NCBI RefSeq assembly: GCF_003254395.2
Contig: NC_037646.1
Location: 2,108,001-2,172,000, forward strand
Direction: 5' to 3'
Source: Apis mellifera
Lineage: Eukaryota > Arthropoda > Insecta > Hymenoptera > Apidae
DNA: 64,000 nucleotides
Shown piece by piece: positions 46,961 through 58,229 of this stretch. Positions within the stretch are counted from its first letter, which is position 1; each line of letters starts with the position of its first letter. Made by a program: the position numbers and the translations under genes. Below the pieces are notes generated by a model. That model saw only the letters and a list, made by a program, of their open reading frames with translations, had not been told where the DNA came from and did not search any database.

Positions 46961-48110
46961 GGATTCTTTTTATAAAAATAAAATATAAATATCAGATTTA
47001 TTTTTTTATTTAATGGTAATTATATTATCGATTTTTATACAAAATTAAATTTTTATGAACATTATTAAAGAATTGAAGTTTAAATGAAAATCATAACGAG
47101 ATCAGTATAAATATTTTCTTTAGAATGACGTAAATGAGTTATACATAAAATTTCTTTTTTTAAAATGAATTAATAACAAATGAACTAAAAATTTATCAAT
47201 AATTTATATATAAATATTTAAATATATATAAATAATATAATTTAATATATGGCATCGTCGACAAATATGTTGATAAATTAGTTTACTTTTCGAACGTTTT
47301 ATATTAGATGACAAAATAAAAATCTATAACTTTCAGAATATTCGCTAAATAAAAAAGAAATTCGAATAGATACGAATTGAAAACTATATTTTAAAATTAT
47401 AAATAAATTCTATTAAAATGAATGGTTTATTTAAAATAGACTTAGACTTCAAAAAATATCATACTGGATTAAGCATATGTGATATGAAATTCGAAAAATT
47501 TTTTATAACAAGAAACAAAGAAATGAAATGAAAGAAAAAAAGAAATGAAATTTCCTAAAATAAGTCATTCGCTTTAACTGAGACAAAAAATCGTTTATAA
47601 CTTCGAAAATATTTTTTCGAGCCATGTTCGTTAAGTCTCATTTGACGTGAAATATAATAATTTTGTTTATCACTTTGTTTATCATTATGTTTTTATTTCT
47701 CTGTCAGCAATTTAAATCCATCAAAAATTTTTTTCTGGATTTTAAAACTTTATAAAAACTTTGTATTACATTACAATATTTCGAAAATATCAGTATAGTT
47801 TATAAACCATACATTTTTTTTTCTTTTTTAAATACACCGATTCTTGAAAAACTTTGAAAAAATAACGTGTTCTTTGATCCTTATGCTAATATACAAATAT
47901 CTAAATATTTTATTTAACATAGAATTATAAAGTCGTTATCTTTAGTTTAAATGGTTTTCAATGATTTTTTTACTATATAACTATAAATTTATATACCAAA
48001 TTGGAATTTCATTATTAGAAAATTAAAAATTCAATGTAATAAAAAGAATTTCTATTACGCAAATTAATAACAAGATTTTTTAAATAAAAGAATTTTCAAA
48101 TAATGAAATA
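46961..48110. other. A+T-rich stretch, no gene seen
   Basis: Simple A+T sequence without arrays or convincing frames. Confidence 0.75.
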
Positions 48111-48667
48111 CAATGAGGAAAGCTTATTTAAAGTACACTTTAAGAAAAGCTTATTTAAAGTAAAATTGGGATAACAGTTTAAAAAACAATTTTTATTATA
48201 AAAATAAGAAATCCTATATTTTTTTTAGCCATCGAAGTGTACATTTTTTTAATATACAAAGAAATTATACACATTGTAAATAATTTTTAATTTCATTCTT
48301 TTATTTTTTATGCAGATAAATTATAAATTTCATAATATTATATATTTTTACAATTCTCTCATACCACTCTTATTATTTCTTAATTTTTTAAAATATTTTG
48401 GATTTCACTTGAATAATTAACAAATATACATTTTGATATCAATATTGATATCAATCATAATGTTATATATATATTATTAATTTAAATTAACGATATTAAT
48501 TTAAATTAAATTCTATTTTTATTATTTTATTATTATTATAGTAAGGAAATATGTCTGTTTATCTTGTTGAATATAGATAACATTTGAATAATAGAATGTT
48601 CGATTAGTAGAATATTCTTCGGATATTAGACCATTTGGATAATGGGTGTTCAATAATGGGTCTACTG
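48111..48667 (+). mobile_element. Non-autonomous TA-target DNA element, copy 2
   Basis: Bounded by TA at 48109-48110 and 48668-48669. The right end, reverse-complemented, reads CAGTAGACCCATTATTG and carries repeated ATTATCC/ATATCCG words. The interior shares TAAAATTGGGATAACAGT, CTATATTTTTTTT and AATATTATATATTTTTAC with copy 1. A direct repeat AAGCTTATTTAAAGTA occurs twice near the left end (about 48121 and 48147). At 557 bp it is longer than copy 1 by an A+T insertion. No transposase. Confidence 0.55.
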
Positions 48668-48669
48668 TA

Positions 48670-49079
48670 ATCACGAAAATTCTGGCTAGTTTCTGACAGA
48701 GATTAACTGACAGTTGAAATTCAAAAAAGAAGAATTCAAGAAAAAGCTATTTATTTTGTAAAAATCTACATTTTGATCGCTGTTATTTTTGCATAGATCA
48801 AAGAAAAAATATTAAATAATTCACTTTTTTGGATATCAATCGCTATTATATAAACAAAATTCTATATATATAATAATATATAATAATAATATTCTTTTGC
48901 AACATACGTTAATAAGAAAAAAATAATTCAAAATTCTCTATAACATATTTCAAAATCATCGAAATTGGACTTTGCTAAATTCAACAAATGTTAAAACTAT
49001 AATGTTAAATCCAAATTTATCTGACAAACGAATTGCTAAAATCAAAAATCAAAAAAAAATAACCGAATCACAAATATGA
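48670..49079. other. A+T-rich stretch, no gene seen
   Basis: No feature seen beyond simple sequence. Confidence 0.75.
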
Positions 49080-49580
49080 TTAAATCAGACACGTGCATAA
49101 AGAGAGGGGTAACGAGAAAATACGTGCAAAAAGAAATAATATAATCGTAGAAACTACGGGTTCTAGATTCCTAGAGAAGAAGAATCGAATGCCGAAACAG
49201 GGGGACGAAGTTGTATGGGATGTCGCCGAATCGTGCTACGTGTTTTAATTTGACGTCACTCAGCACGTCAGCACCATCTGGTATTGCGAGGCTTCTCGTC
49301 ACCTCTCGTCTCGTCTAGGCCGCGCCAGTCACCAGGATTTAATATCAAACCATCCCTGATCTGATCCTCTCGCTCGCCACCCCACCATCGCCACCCCTTT
49401 TCTCAGTTCCTCCCTGTTTCTGTCTCCGCAATGGCAGACAGCCGTTGGATTTTCTGCCATTGCACTGATGTACTATCTACCCCTTAGCTAAGCCGGATAT
49501 GCATAATCAAACTGACAGAAAAGGAAAAGTGACGTTTATGAAAACTCAACGATTCCTCGAAGAAATTTTATCGATATAGT
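49080..49580. promoter_or_regulatory. GC-richer island with full CRE, candidate promoter/enhancer
   Basis: TGACGTCA, the palindromic CRE, at 49251-49258 is followed by CAGCACGTCAGCACC, then TCTCGTCTCGTC and a C-rich CpG segment (49310-49420). No frame stands out. The 3' end overlaps the first copy of a duplicated segment (49446-49555). Confidence 0.45.
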
Positions 49581-49740
49581 TAATTAAATAAAACTATGTA
49601 TATCAATGTATCTTTGTGTTTAAAATTATTTAAAGATGGATTTTCTATTATTGCATTTCTTAGTTTCTAGTTATTATCTATCCCTTAGATATGCATAATC
49701 AAATTAAAAAAAGAGAAAATGATGTTCACGAAAATCTAAT
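49446..49740. repeat. Diverged tandem duplication, about 190-bp offset
   Basis: TGGATTTTCT-ATTGCA, then TATCTA-CCCTTAG, then ATATGCATAATCAAA and AGAAAA occur in the same order at 49446-49540 and 49637-49725. The first copy is GC-richer and lies in the island; the second lies in A+T-rich sequence and has drifted toward A+T. Confidence 0.6.
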
Positions 49741-51129
49741 GATGACAATTTCTCTTTTGAACTTTGTTCGAAGGTATTTCATGTATACGTGAAATGTAAG
49801 TAATTTGAATAAACGAAAAAAATAAATAAATAAATAAAAATTAAAAAAAGAATTTATACATGAGAATTTGAATCACGAATTTTAATGTAGTATCGATGAA
49901 ATAAGTTATTCGAGTAATATTGAATATCTGATTCTATAATGGTATGTTTTCATAAATATGTAACGAGATCTATCAGCATTCTGAATTTCATTTAAATCGA
50001 GAGACTCTTATTAAACTTGTACCCTTGTTGCTAATCGTATTTTATATAAAAACTTATTTTTACTTATTTTTAAATTTTAAGTTATTCTTTTAGAAAATGT
50101 CTTCTTAATAAAAATGATATGATAATAATAATAAATGTGAATTATAAATAATTTCTTTCGCTTCTTCATCTATATTGCAATATATAGATATGGAGATATT
50201 GATATTATCTTCAAAATGTTCCTTTTAACATTATTCGTGCATTCAACATATTTTATTCTTAATATTTCTAATAGAAAAGAATATTCACTCTGGTGAATTG
50301 ATATAGAACAAAATTTTATTTTGATGTATGATATGTCGAATTAATGAATTTCAGATATTTCAATAATCAATTGTAATTAATTCTTGAAATATAATAGGAT
50401 ATATATAGATATAAGATATATAATGGATAAAACTGTATATAATGATAAAACTTTTCATGGATGATGGTATTGATTTACCAATAAATATTTTTAAAATATC
50501 AAAATATAATGTAAAATATAACAAGATATTGTATATATTCAATCATCCTTTATTATTGTTAAATTGATTTTTACAAATCACTTTGTTTCAATTATTGCTG
50601 AATTAAAAAATTTATTATTCTTTGATAAAACTGACTTTTAAGACACTCTCTATATACTATTGTATTTACTGTAACATTTACATATTAATTTATTAAATCA
50701 TTAACTAAATATAAATTTCGTATTTTTTTTTTTTAATAGTACTTTCATATGATAAATTAAATTAAATTTAATATTGACGATTTAAAAAAATTATTGAAGA
50801 AATATTGCGCAAATATTTTCTGTATTATATAACCGAATAATCTCTTCAACAATGTATATTGAAGAACAAAAAGAAAGACGTGTTACATCGAAAATATGCA
50901 CAAATTGAATAAATACCATTCATTTACGAAATATTTCAAAAATCGATAATTGTTTATCATAATTGTTAAGAAAAATTTTCATTGCTCGAACGAATAATAA
51001 TAATTGAACTCGAATTTTGTCAATCTTCGAAAATCCATCTATATTCGCAATCATCTATATTTCCAAAAATATTTTCTATTTATATACGAAATAATTATTT
51101 CCTTTCTTCATTTCTATTTCAAATATAAA
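49741..51129. other. A+T-rich stretch, no gene seen
   Basis: Simple sequence only. Confidence 0.75.
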
Positions 51130-51890
51130 AAAATGTCCGATACCTGAATGCCTTTAATATACAGAAACTTCGTCGAGATATGCATAGCTCCAGCCAAGAC
51201 GAGAGATATAAGAAAATGCTTGCTCGAGTTTTTAATATAACAGAGTGCAAGTTATTCACCTACCAGAATACTCCCGTCTGAAGAAAGCTTTCTCCTTTCA
51301 AAAAAACGTTCCTCGATGAAGGAGAAAAGGAAAAAATAAAAAAAAAAAAAAAAAAAAGAAAGAGGAAAAAATCAACGCTTTCTCCATTCTCTCCAATTTT
51401 TCAGGCTTTGGACATCGATTGTTCAGAAGCGAGTCTTTAAAAATCAGTCGATCGAGGCACTCGTTTCGACATCAGTCACGGAAACCAATCATTCGAGAAT
51501 AGTCGACAACAGACCTGTATTCGGGACATAAGTCTTTCGAGAGAGCAATCGCATGAAACAGCCCCTGGTATTCGGGCCAACCACGCTTATTGTCATTCGT
51601 ACGGAACAAAATACAAACAATGGAACAATCATTTCCACTTGCTGTTCAGTTACCAGACCAGCTTGCCCAATATTAATTTGACGAACAATCTTTGTGATGA
51701 GGGAGTTGCGTTTAATCGGTTCGAGTAAATCGATTTTTAAAAGTAGAAGGAAGAAACTGAATCCGCGATCGATACTATTTTGGTGATTGATCAGATTGAC
51801 ATAACTCGTAAATATAGTATTTGTGAAAGAAATGTTGGCGAGAGGAACAGTTATTCGCACTTTGTACATAAGATATTAAAGAAAAAAGGT
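51130..51890 (-). other. GC-richer island with 126-codon minus-strand frame
   Basis: A - strand frame runs 51869 to 51489 (126 codons from an ATG) without repeat-driven runs. Its translation starts MYKVRITVPLANIS and has a short hydrophobic stretch FSFFLLLLKIDLL around residues 37-49. I recognise no family. It is the longest frame in the window not explained by simple repeats, yet chance is plausible. A20 at 51338-51357 lies on the 5' side of the island. Confidence 0.2.
51338..51357. repeat. A20 homopolymer
   Basis: Twenty consecutive A, next to other A-rich runs. Confidence 0.95.
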
Positions 51891-52539
51891 GAACGAGATG
51901 TTCAGAAATTTAATGATTTGTAATATTAGTTAAGAGGAGTAAAAAATTTAAAATGTCATTCGTCTTGATAATTCTTTTAATTTGCATCAAGAGAAATGAA
52001 TGTTGTGAAAGTTTTATTTGACTCTTGGTTCTTGTTTATCAAAAAGTTATTAATAAAAATGTTTTTTGAAATAGTTTTAATCGGATTTATTATTATAATT
52101 AAATACAAAATATTATTTAATTGTTTATTACTTTAGATACTTTTTTATTTAATTTTTGATTATATTAGATTTGGATTAATTTTTAACAAACAAGTAAGTA
52201 AATTTTCATAATATTATTTAATATGATGAATTTAATAACAAATTAAAAAATTTATATATAGAGATCCTTTATTTTTCTTTTTGATCAACATTTTGATAAG
52301 AATTTTTAAATTGCTCTCTAAACAGTCAATAGCAACAATAATTATCTTATTAAAAAGAAAAAATTCTTATTTTTATTTACTTTTTCTCTATAGATATTGT
52401 CGTTTAAGAATCTCGCAATATTCTTTGTTTTTTTTTTTTTAATTCAATTTAAAATTTTAAAAATTTCGTTCTTCTTCTACCTTAACAAAAAAATATATTT
52501 GAAATATATTGAACCGTTGGAAACACTTTATTTAGAATT
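51891..52539. other. A+T-rich stretch, no gene seen
   Basis: Simple sequence; T11 at 52430-52440. Confidence 0.75.
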
Positions 52540-52960
52540 ATCGTTCAATTTTGACGATTCGGTTATGAAAATCTCAAATCTCTGAGGCGCAAGGCTGAAA
52601 GTATTTTGTTTGGAACGAAACGCAATCTCAAAGAGTCTCGCGCGAAAGGAATCTGCGGTAGTTCATATTCGTTCGAATATAGTCGTCGAAACGAGAAAGA
52701 ATATTGACGGTATTTGGCTCAGAATAGACGATTTATCGAAGTCACGTGCTAAAATCATTCTTTCACCGAGAAAGAACCTGGACGTCGAATGCATTCCAAC
52801 TAAACGTGGTATGTAAGGAAGTTTGTATTTTAGAATCGTTGAATGTGACCGCGATGCATAATGGGTTCCGAGCTTGTGGAAACGAAGATTTATCCTCGAG
52901 TAAGGAATGCCATTCGAGATGCGATTGAATTTGCACGCATTCAAATTCAATCGTAACAAA
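52540..52960 (+). other. GC-richer island with 68-codon frame and donor-like site
   Basis: The + frame 52610-52816 starts MERNAISKSLARKESAVVHI and is mixed and charged. GTATGT (52809) and GTAAGG (52813) overlap its end as donor-like words. Opposite-strand frames are open too (98 codons, 52663-52959). No domain recognised. Confidence 0.2.
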
Positions 52961-53379
52961 ATGTCATTTTTGTGTCAAAGGATACATGCGTCATTTGGAA
53001 TAATATTTTAACGATATATCTCAAAGTTCTATCTCTGAAAATAATATATTTGAAAATATATTTATACTTTATGTTAAATAATTATACTTTATGTTAAATA
53101 ATGTTAAATAATGTATAATAATTCTATTATAACAAATCTGTAAAAAATAAAAATGTATCGCATGATAAATATTTGTGACTTTTTTTACATGTCATGTAAT
53201 TCTCACGATTCTACCCAATACTGTTTGAAACAATTTTTCCAAACAAACCATTCCACCATTAAAACTCATAAATTCATATTGAAAATATTGCCTTTAATAT
53301 TGTTCCAAACTATATGCAATAAAAAAAAATATATATAAATTATGCAAACTAACCAAAATAAACTCGATAACACAAAATT
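52961..53379. other. A+T-rich stretch with small tandem repeat
   Basis: A 20-bp unit, TTATACTTTATGTTAAATAA, occurs twice at about 53062-53101, followed by a partial third copy. Confidence 0.7.
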
Positions 53380-53745
53380 ATTTACTTTTTATATGCTTCG
53401 CCATCTTCCATGAGACAATAATCGCCCTTGTTATTATCCGTGTACATTCGTCCCGAATTTATACGATACTAGCTTCGTAGGCGTTAAACCATTGGTGTAC
53501 GCGAATGGGTATTCGAATATTTTTCCAGCGGTTGCGCCGAAAAAAACCGCGATACGCGCGCCCTCTTATGCAACAACGAACCGTGAAACGTGGGTGGCAA
53601 ACGGGCCGACCGTAACGAATGAAGTGCGCCGCTGTAAAAATGTGGTTTTATAGATGCAGCTCCACATAATGTTCAAGTAACCGGGAGGATGGACCTTCCG
53701 TGAGAAAGACGGTGAACCGAGTTAAAAGAGGAAGATGTACTGGTT

Positions 53746-53808
53746 AAAAAAAAAAAAAGAAAAGAGGGGAAAAGAAAAAAAAGAAAAAAGGAAAAAGAGA
53801 AAGAAATT
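53746..53808. repeat. Polypurine tract
   Basis: About 60 bp of A with G only (AAAAGA, GGGGAAAAG and similar). Confidence 0.9.
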
Positions 53809-53924
53809 GGTGTGTGGGTGCGGCTGTAAAAAGGAACATCGTGCACGCGCCTGCACGTCGTAATATCTGCCTCTTAAGCGTCCATACACACTCGTGTCGA
53901 GTTCGTTTCTTCTCTGGTACCAAC

Positions 53925-54003
53925 ATCTCCCCTTTCCCTTCCTTGTCTTTCTTCTCGTTTCTTTCTTACGGTTCTCTCTCTCTCTCTTTCTCTCTCTTTT
54001 TCC
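53925..54003. repeat. Polypyrimidine (CT)n-rich tract
   Basis: TTTCCC, CTTTCTTCTCG and about seven CT units, then TTTCTCTCTC. Confidence 0.85.
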
Positions 54004-54260
54004 CACCGTCTTGACTCTGTAAACCGACCATAAACCCTCGACGACAGCTTGGAATTTCTTGGCGTCACGACTTCACCAAACCGTATCGATCACCATCCAC
54101 CGCGGCAATACAACCGACATGCATCCTTCGATGCAACTTTGGACGATCGTGCAAGCGTTCAATATATCTGCTTTGCATTCCTTTTGGACGTTGAATGGTT
54201 TCATATCGATTGACGTGGATTTTTTATAGAGGAATACGGATTGTTCGAAATGCGTTTGAG

Positions 54261-56399
54261 TTTTTTTTTTTTTTTTTTTGATTTATTGATGAGATAGAAA
54301 ATCGGTTATTCGAATTTTGGAAAAATTGCAGAAATTGTTCAATGTGATGAGCAGATTTTTGAGATTATGATAAACATTATCTGATTGCAAAATGAATAAG
54401 ATATATATATTTATACATATGTACATAGCAGATTTTTAAATCTCTTTGAAACAAAATTTAATTAACAATTTTTCTTTCTAAAAAAAATTTATGTAAAAAT
54501 AGTTTGGTAATTTGAATTTGATTTAGAAAATAATTGTGTATATATATTTATATAATTAATAAATAAATATATTTTCTAAGCAACTCTTTAACAGGTTGTT
54601 AAGGAGTCATACATCGAGATCGAAAAGATAAAAACTAAATAGTAAAGTATTTCTTATTATCACATTCATTTTAATATCACTTTTTTCGATATTTTATTTA
54701 CAAATATATATTTTAATTCAAACAAAAAAAGAAGGTTAATTATTTTCTTTTATGTGAATATAAAATAAATTATTTTTAAGTTGATGCCTAGGATTAAATT
54801 GCATTTCTAATTCTATTTATATTTTAGTGCGTATATATATATTCTTGGATGATATTTAATAAATTTATTTTTCGTAAATATTTCTATTATTGTTTTATAT
54901 AATAAACATATTTAAAAATTATTTAATTCCTAGCTGTTATTATATTATGTTACTATAAAATTCTCATCAATTATTTAAAAAATGATTTATCCGATTTATT
55001 TTTTAATTAATTCGCATAATCGACGTTCTATTTAATGAGATTCTTTAATAGATCTCTCAACTTGGGAACAAATGTAATCCTTTAAAAATACGCTTGTGAA
55101 AATAGACTTTACGTGTCAATATAAATTATAGATCTATATATAGTGTTGAAATCTGGCTTTAGAAACACGAGTAATACGGATTTACAAAGAGCTTTAAAAA
55201 GTTCAATGTATTCGATTCAGATTTGGCTGTAAAAGTTTTAGCAGTGATATAGCCTAGTTTCTCTACTTTCTCGACAATCAATTAATTGTTCTGAAATTAG
55301 CAAGACGGCAAGAAGTAATTAAATTACTATAATATATATTTAAAGAATTAAAAGTTTTATTGACTTGTATAAATCATTGCAATTCATTGCAAAAATAATG
55401 CAATTTATTCATGTTTGTTATAGAAAGTTTTAAGAAACAACGATTAATTAGATGCTAATAAAATAAAAATTTTATTATATTATGGTATTAAAAGTAATTT
55501 ATTTTTAAAAATTAATTTTTTATATTATGAAAAATTAGGAATAGATAACAATTTATTATCCAAAATCATAGTATCCATTAATTTTGATTTTATTTTATAT
55601 TTCGTTAATAATTTGTTTCGAAGAAAAATATCTAATAGTTAATTCTTCTTCACGAATTTTAATGCAAGGAAAAATTAAGAAATAATTATAGAAGACTGTT
55701 TTCTAACTTTTTTAAAATATTTGAAATTCTATGCATATTTTAACTTTGAAATAAAGTTATAAAGTTTTAGCAGCTTTGTAGGAATTAATTAAAATTAGAT
55801 CTTTATTTTTTCTAATAAAAACAACACAAAGAAAGTTATAATACTTTCAGTTCTTTCATATATTTTCAAATTATAGATAAAATATTAATGAGATAGATAT
55901 TAAATAGAGTATTTTTAATTGATTATCAAAATATTATTCCTTGGAATACTCCAATCTAAACTAGAATATTTAATATCAATATCAACAATTATTTTTATTT
56001 TATCTATCAAATATAGTAATAAATGTATTAATAAACTAATGAGAAAATAAACTTTCAAACTAATGAGATTCATTTATCAAAAACTTAGCGCAATCTAACT
56101 TAATCTAACCTTTACTATATAGAGTATTTAATATGGTTATTAAAAATTATTTTCATTTTATTTATTAAACGTGATAAGAAACGAATTAATAAACTTTAAT
56201 ATAATAAATTTTATAATAAGATAATAAGAAAAATTTATCAAAAGTTCAATCTAACTTAATCTAACTTAATATAAGTCTTATCGATATTGTATTCAATATA
56301 GATACCAAAAATTATTTTCGCTTTACCTATCAAATGATAAACGTATTAATGAATTTTCCAGTACAATAATAAGAATAAGCTTATCAAAAGCTTAGCGTT
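54261..56399. other. A+T-rich stretch ending in a degenerate satellite-like array
   Basis: Starts with T19 (54261-54279). No gene seen. The last 450 bp are the array at 55951-56397. Confidence 0.7.
55951..56397. repeat. Three-copy degenerate tandem array, about 150-bp unit
   Basis: Each unit starts CAATCTAA(CTTAATCTAAC), continues ATTTAATAT/ATTCAATAT, AAAAATTATTTT, TATCAAA or TATTAAA, ATTAATRAA and ends TTATCAAAAG/ACTTAGCG. Boundaries are about 55951, 56091 and 56247, giving unit lengths of 140-156 bp. Confidence 0.6.
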
Positions 56400-56692
56400 G
56401 TTAACGAACAAAAGAGAAGAGTCTAATGGAAAATACGAAACGTATATCATTAAACGCATATTTGTTGTTGATATTACGCTTACAACTAATCCATCGGTCC
56501 ATCATTGGATAGTTGATTATAACTTTAGTATAATCATCGCGTCGGCAAATAATTGACTTTATCGTTGCATACATACGCAGAAAATAGTTAATGAGATAAT
56601 TCCGTTGGATCTGCTAACCATGCAAATTTCACTTTGTTTATAATACACGTCCATTCACGAATTAATGTATATGTATATATATATAATATATA

Positions 56693-56732
<40 letters not shown>

Positions 56733-56950
56733 ATGTATATGTTTATAAATCGTTAAAGAGGGAAATTCCGTCATATATGGATATGCAAAATTTAACTTCC
56801 TATGTTTTAGAACATTCTATTGCCTGGGGACTCAAAAGAATACAAAGTATTCTTAGCCTTTGTTAAACCGCTTAATTAGCCGAGTACCTACGCTTTGACT
56901 AAGCCGCTTACGAGCAGGTGGACTAATACTTCTTAAACCGCAACTATCAC
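56400..56950. promoter_or_regulatory. Island with (TA)n-rich patch and Runx-type words
   Basis: Complex sequence at 56400-56640 and 56740-56950, split by an interrupted TA/TG array (56667-56742). AAGAATAC-AAA-GTATTCTT (56836-56854) is a perfect 8-bp-arm hairpin. AACCGCT (56866), AGCCGCT (56902) and AACCGCA (56936) are Runt/Lozenge-type words on the same strand. Confidence 0.35.
56667..56742. repeat. Interrupted (TA)n/(TG) microsatellite
   Basis: TATATA runs broken by GTATGT and AATATA interruptions. Confidence 0.9.
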
Positions 56951-56960
56951 GTCACATATA

Positions 56961-57195
56961 TAATGTGAATTAATATTTAAATATTATTTGTATTAGGTTG
57001 AATAATAATTCTATATTTCTTTTATGTAAAATATTATAAAAATATGCATATAAAATAGTTTTAAAAGTATCCATTTTTTTTTGTTATAATGTAAATTAAT
57101 ATTTAAATATTGTTTGTATTAGATTGAATAATAATTTTGTTAATTTTTTTTTGTAAAATGTTATAAAAGTATTATATATAAGGTGTCCACTATTT
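56961..57195. repeat. Two-copy tandem duplication, 126-bp period
   Basis: TAATGTRAATTAATATTTAA at 56961 and 57087, then ATATTRTTTGTATTAGRTTG, AATAATAATT and TGTAAAATRTTATAAAARTA in both copies. Similarity is high by eye, so it is fairly recent compared with other repeats here. Confidence 0.75.
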
Positions 57196-57615
57196 CTGTA
57201 TTTTCAATAATCTCACAAACGTAATCAATCTTGTTTACAAAATATAGTAAATAAATTTTTCAAAAATTTGTTTCTTTAATAAAAAATAAAAAATATCTTT
57301 AATTTCATTTTTTCTGAATGGCATTATGTATTTTTGAGTTATATTATAATTGATTCTAAGAATTCGATGATTTATATTATATTATAAAAATTTATTTTTT
57401 TTTCAAATTGAATTATATATTTAAAATAAGATTCTTGATTTTTTATTAAAAAAGCAAATTTTTGAAAAATTTTCTCAATTTACAACCAAGTTGATCGATT
57501 AATTTTTATTTCGAATATTTTTTATGAAATTATTATCATATAAATTTGTATTATTTTTCGAATATTTTATACATATCATATGAGATTTATATTTTTCTAC
57601 ATCTAGTATATATAA

Positions 57616-57800
57616 ATAATTGAAGTTTGTTTTAGATAAAATGAGATGGAAATAGAGTGAGAACATACTATCTTTATTATTCTATCATTTTACTCCGTCT
57701 CTTCCTGTCATCTAACGCAAACTTAAATTACTTATAACTTAATAAATAAACCTCGGCCGACATGTTTAATCTCTAGAATCGATTTTCTAAACGTGTCACG
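57616..57800. repeat. Dispersed foldback element, copy B
   Basis: The left arm AATAATTGAAGTTTGTTTTA (57616) onward pairs with the right arm 57694-57739, which contains ATCTAACGCAAACTTAAATT. The right arm and the following AGAATCGATTTTCTAAA resemble 6185-6290, the other copy. Confidence 0.5.
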
Positions 57801-58229
57801 AATGCATTAACATCCTATACACAGTATAATATCTTTATCATAACATCTCCATTATGTTAAAAAATTATAATTACAAAACAAACATTTACCTCCAAAGTTT
57901 TCCTATTTTATTCTCAAATGAACTAGAAATAGTAAAATGTCTAATTCTTAATCATGAAATCTTAATTTTTAAATTTTAAGAAAAAGAAAAAAAATTTCAT
58001 TATTAATCTCAAAAATCCTTGACTACTCTCACTAAGTTTTTTATTATATCTCCTATATTTACATATTATCTTTTTTTACATTAAAAACTAATTAATCTCT
58101 ATTACACTCTATCATATATTCATTAGCACGCTAATTCTCCATTAACTTTTCATTAGAGCTATTTCTTTTTAATTTTTTATTTCATTTAGCATTTTTAAAA
58201 AATTGAAATTTTTATCTTTCTCCATTTTC

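Larger units (their letters stand above)
53380..54260. promoter_or_regulatory. Large GC-richer island with opposed purine and pyrimidine tracts
   Basis: CpG-rich sequence at 53450-53640, a purine tract (53746-53808), complex sequence, a (CT)n-rich pyrimidine tract (53925-54003) and more CpG-containing sequence. Several overlapping frames on both strands (60-94 codons) are dominated by the tracts. Promoter or regulatory role is inferred from composition. Confidence 0.4.
56951..58229. other. A+T-rich stretch with tandem duplication and foldback copy
   Basis: Holds the 126-bp duplication (56961-57195) and copy B of the foldback family (57616-57800). No gene. Confidence 0.7.
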
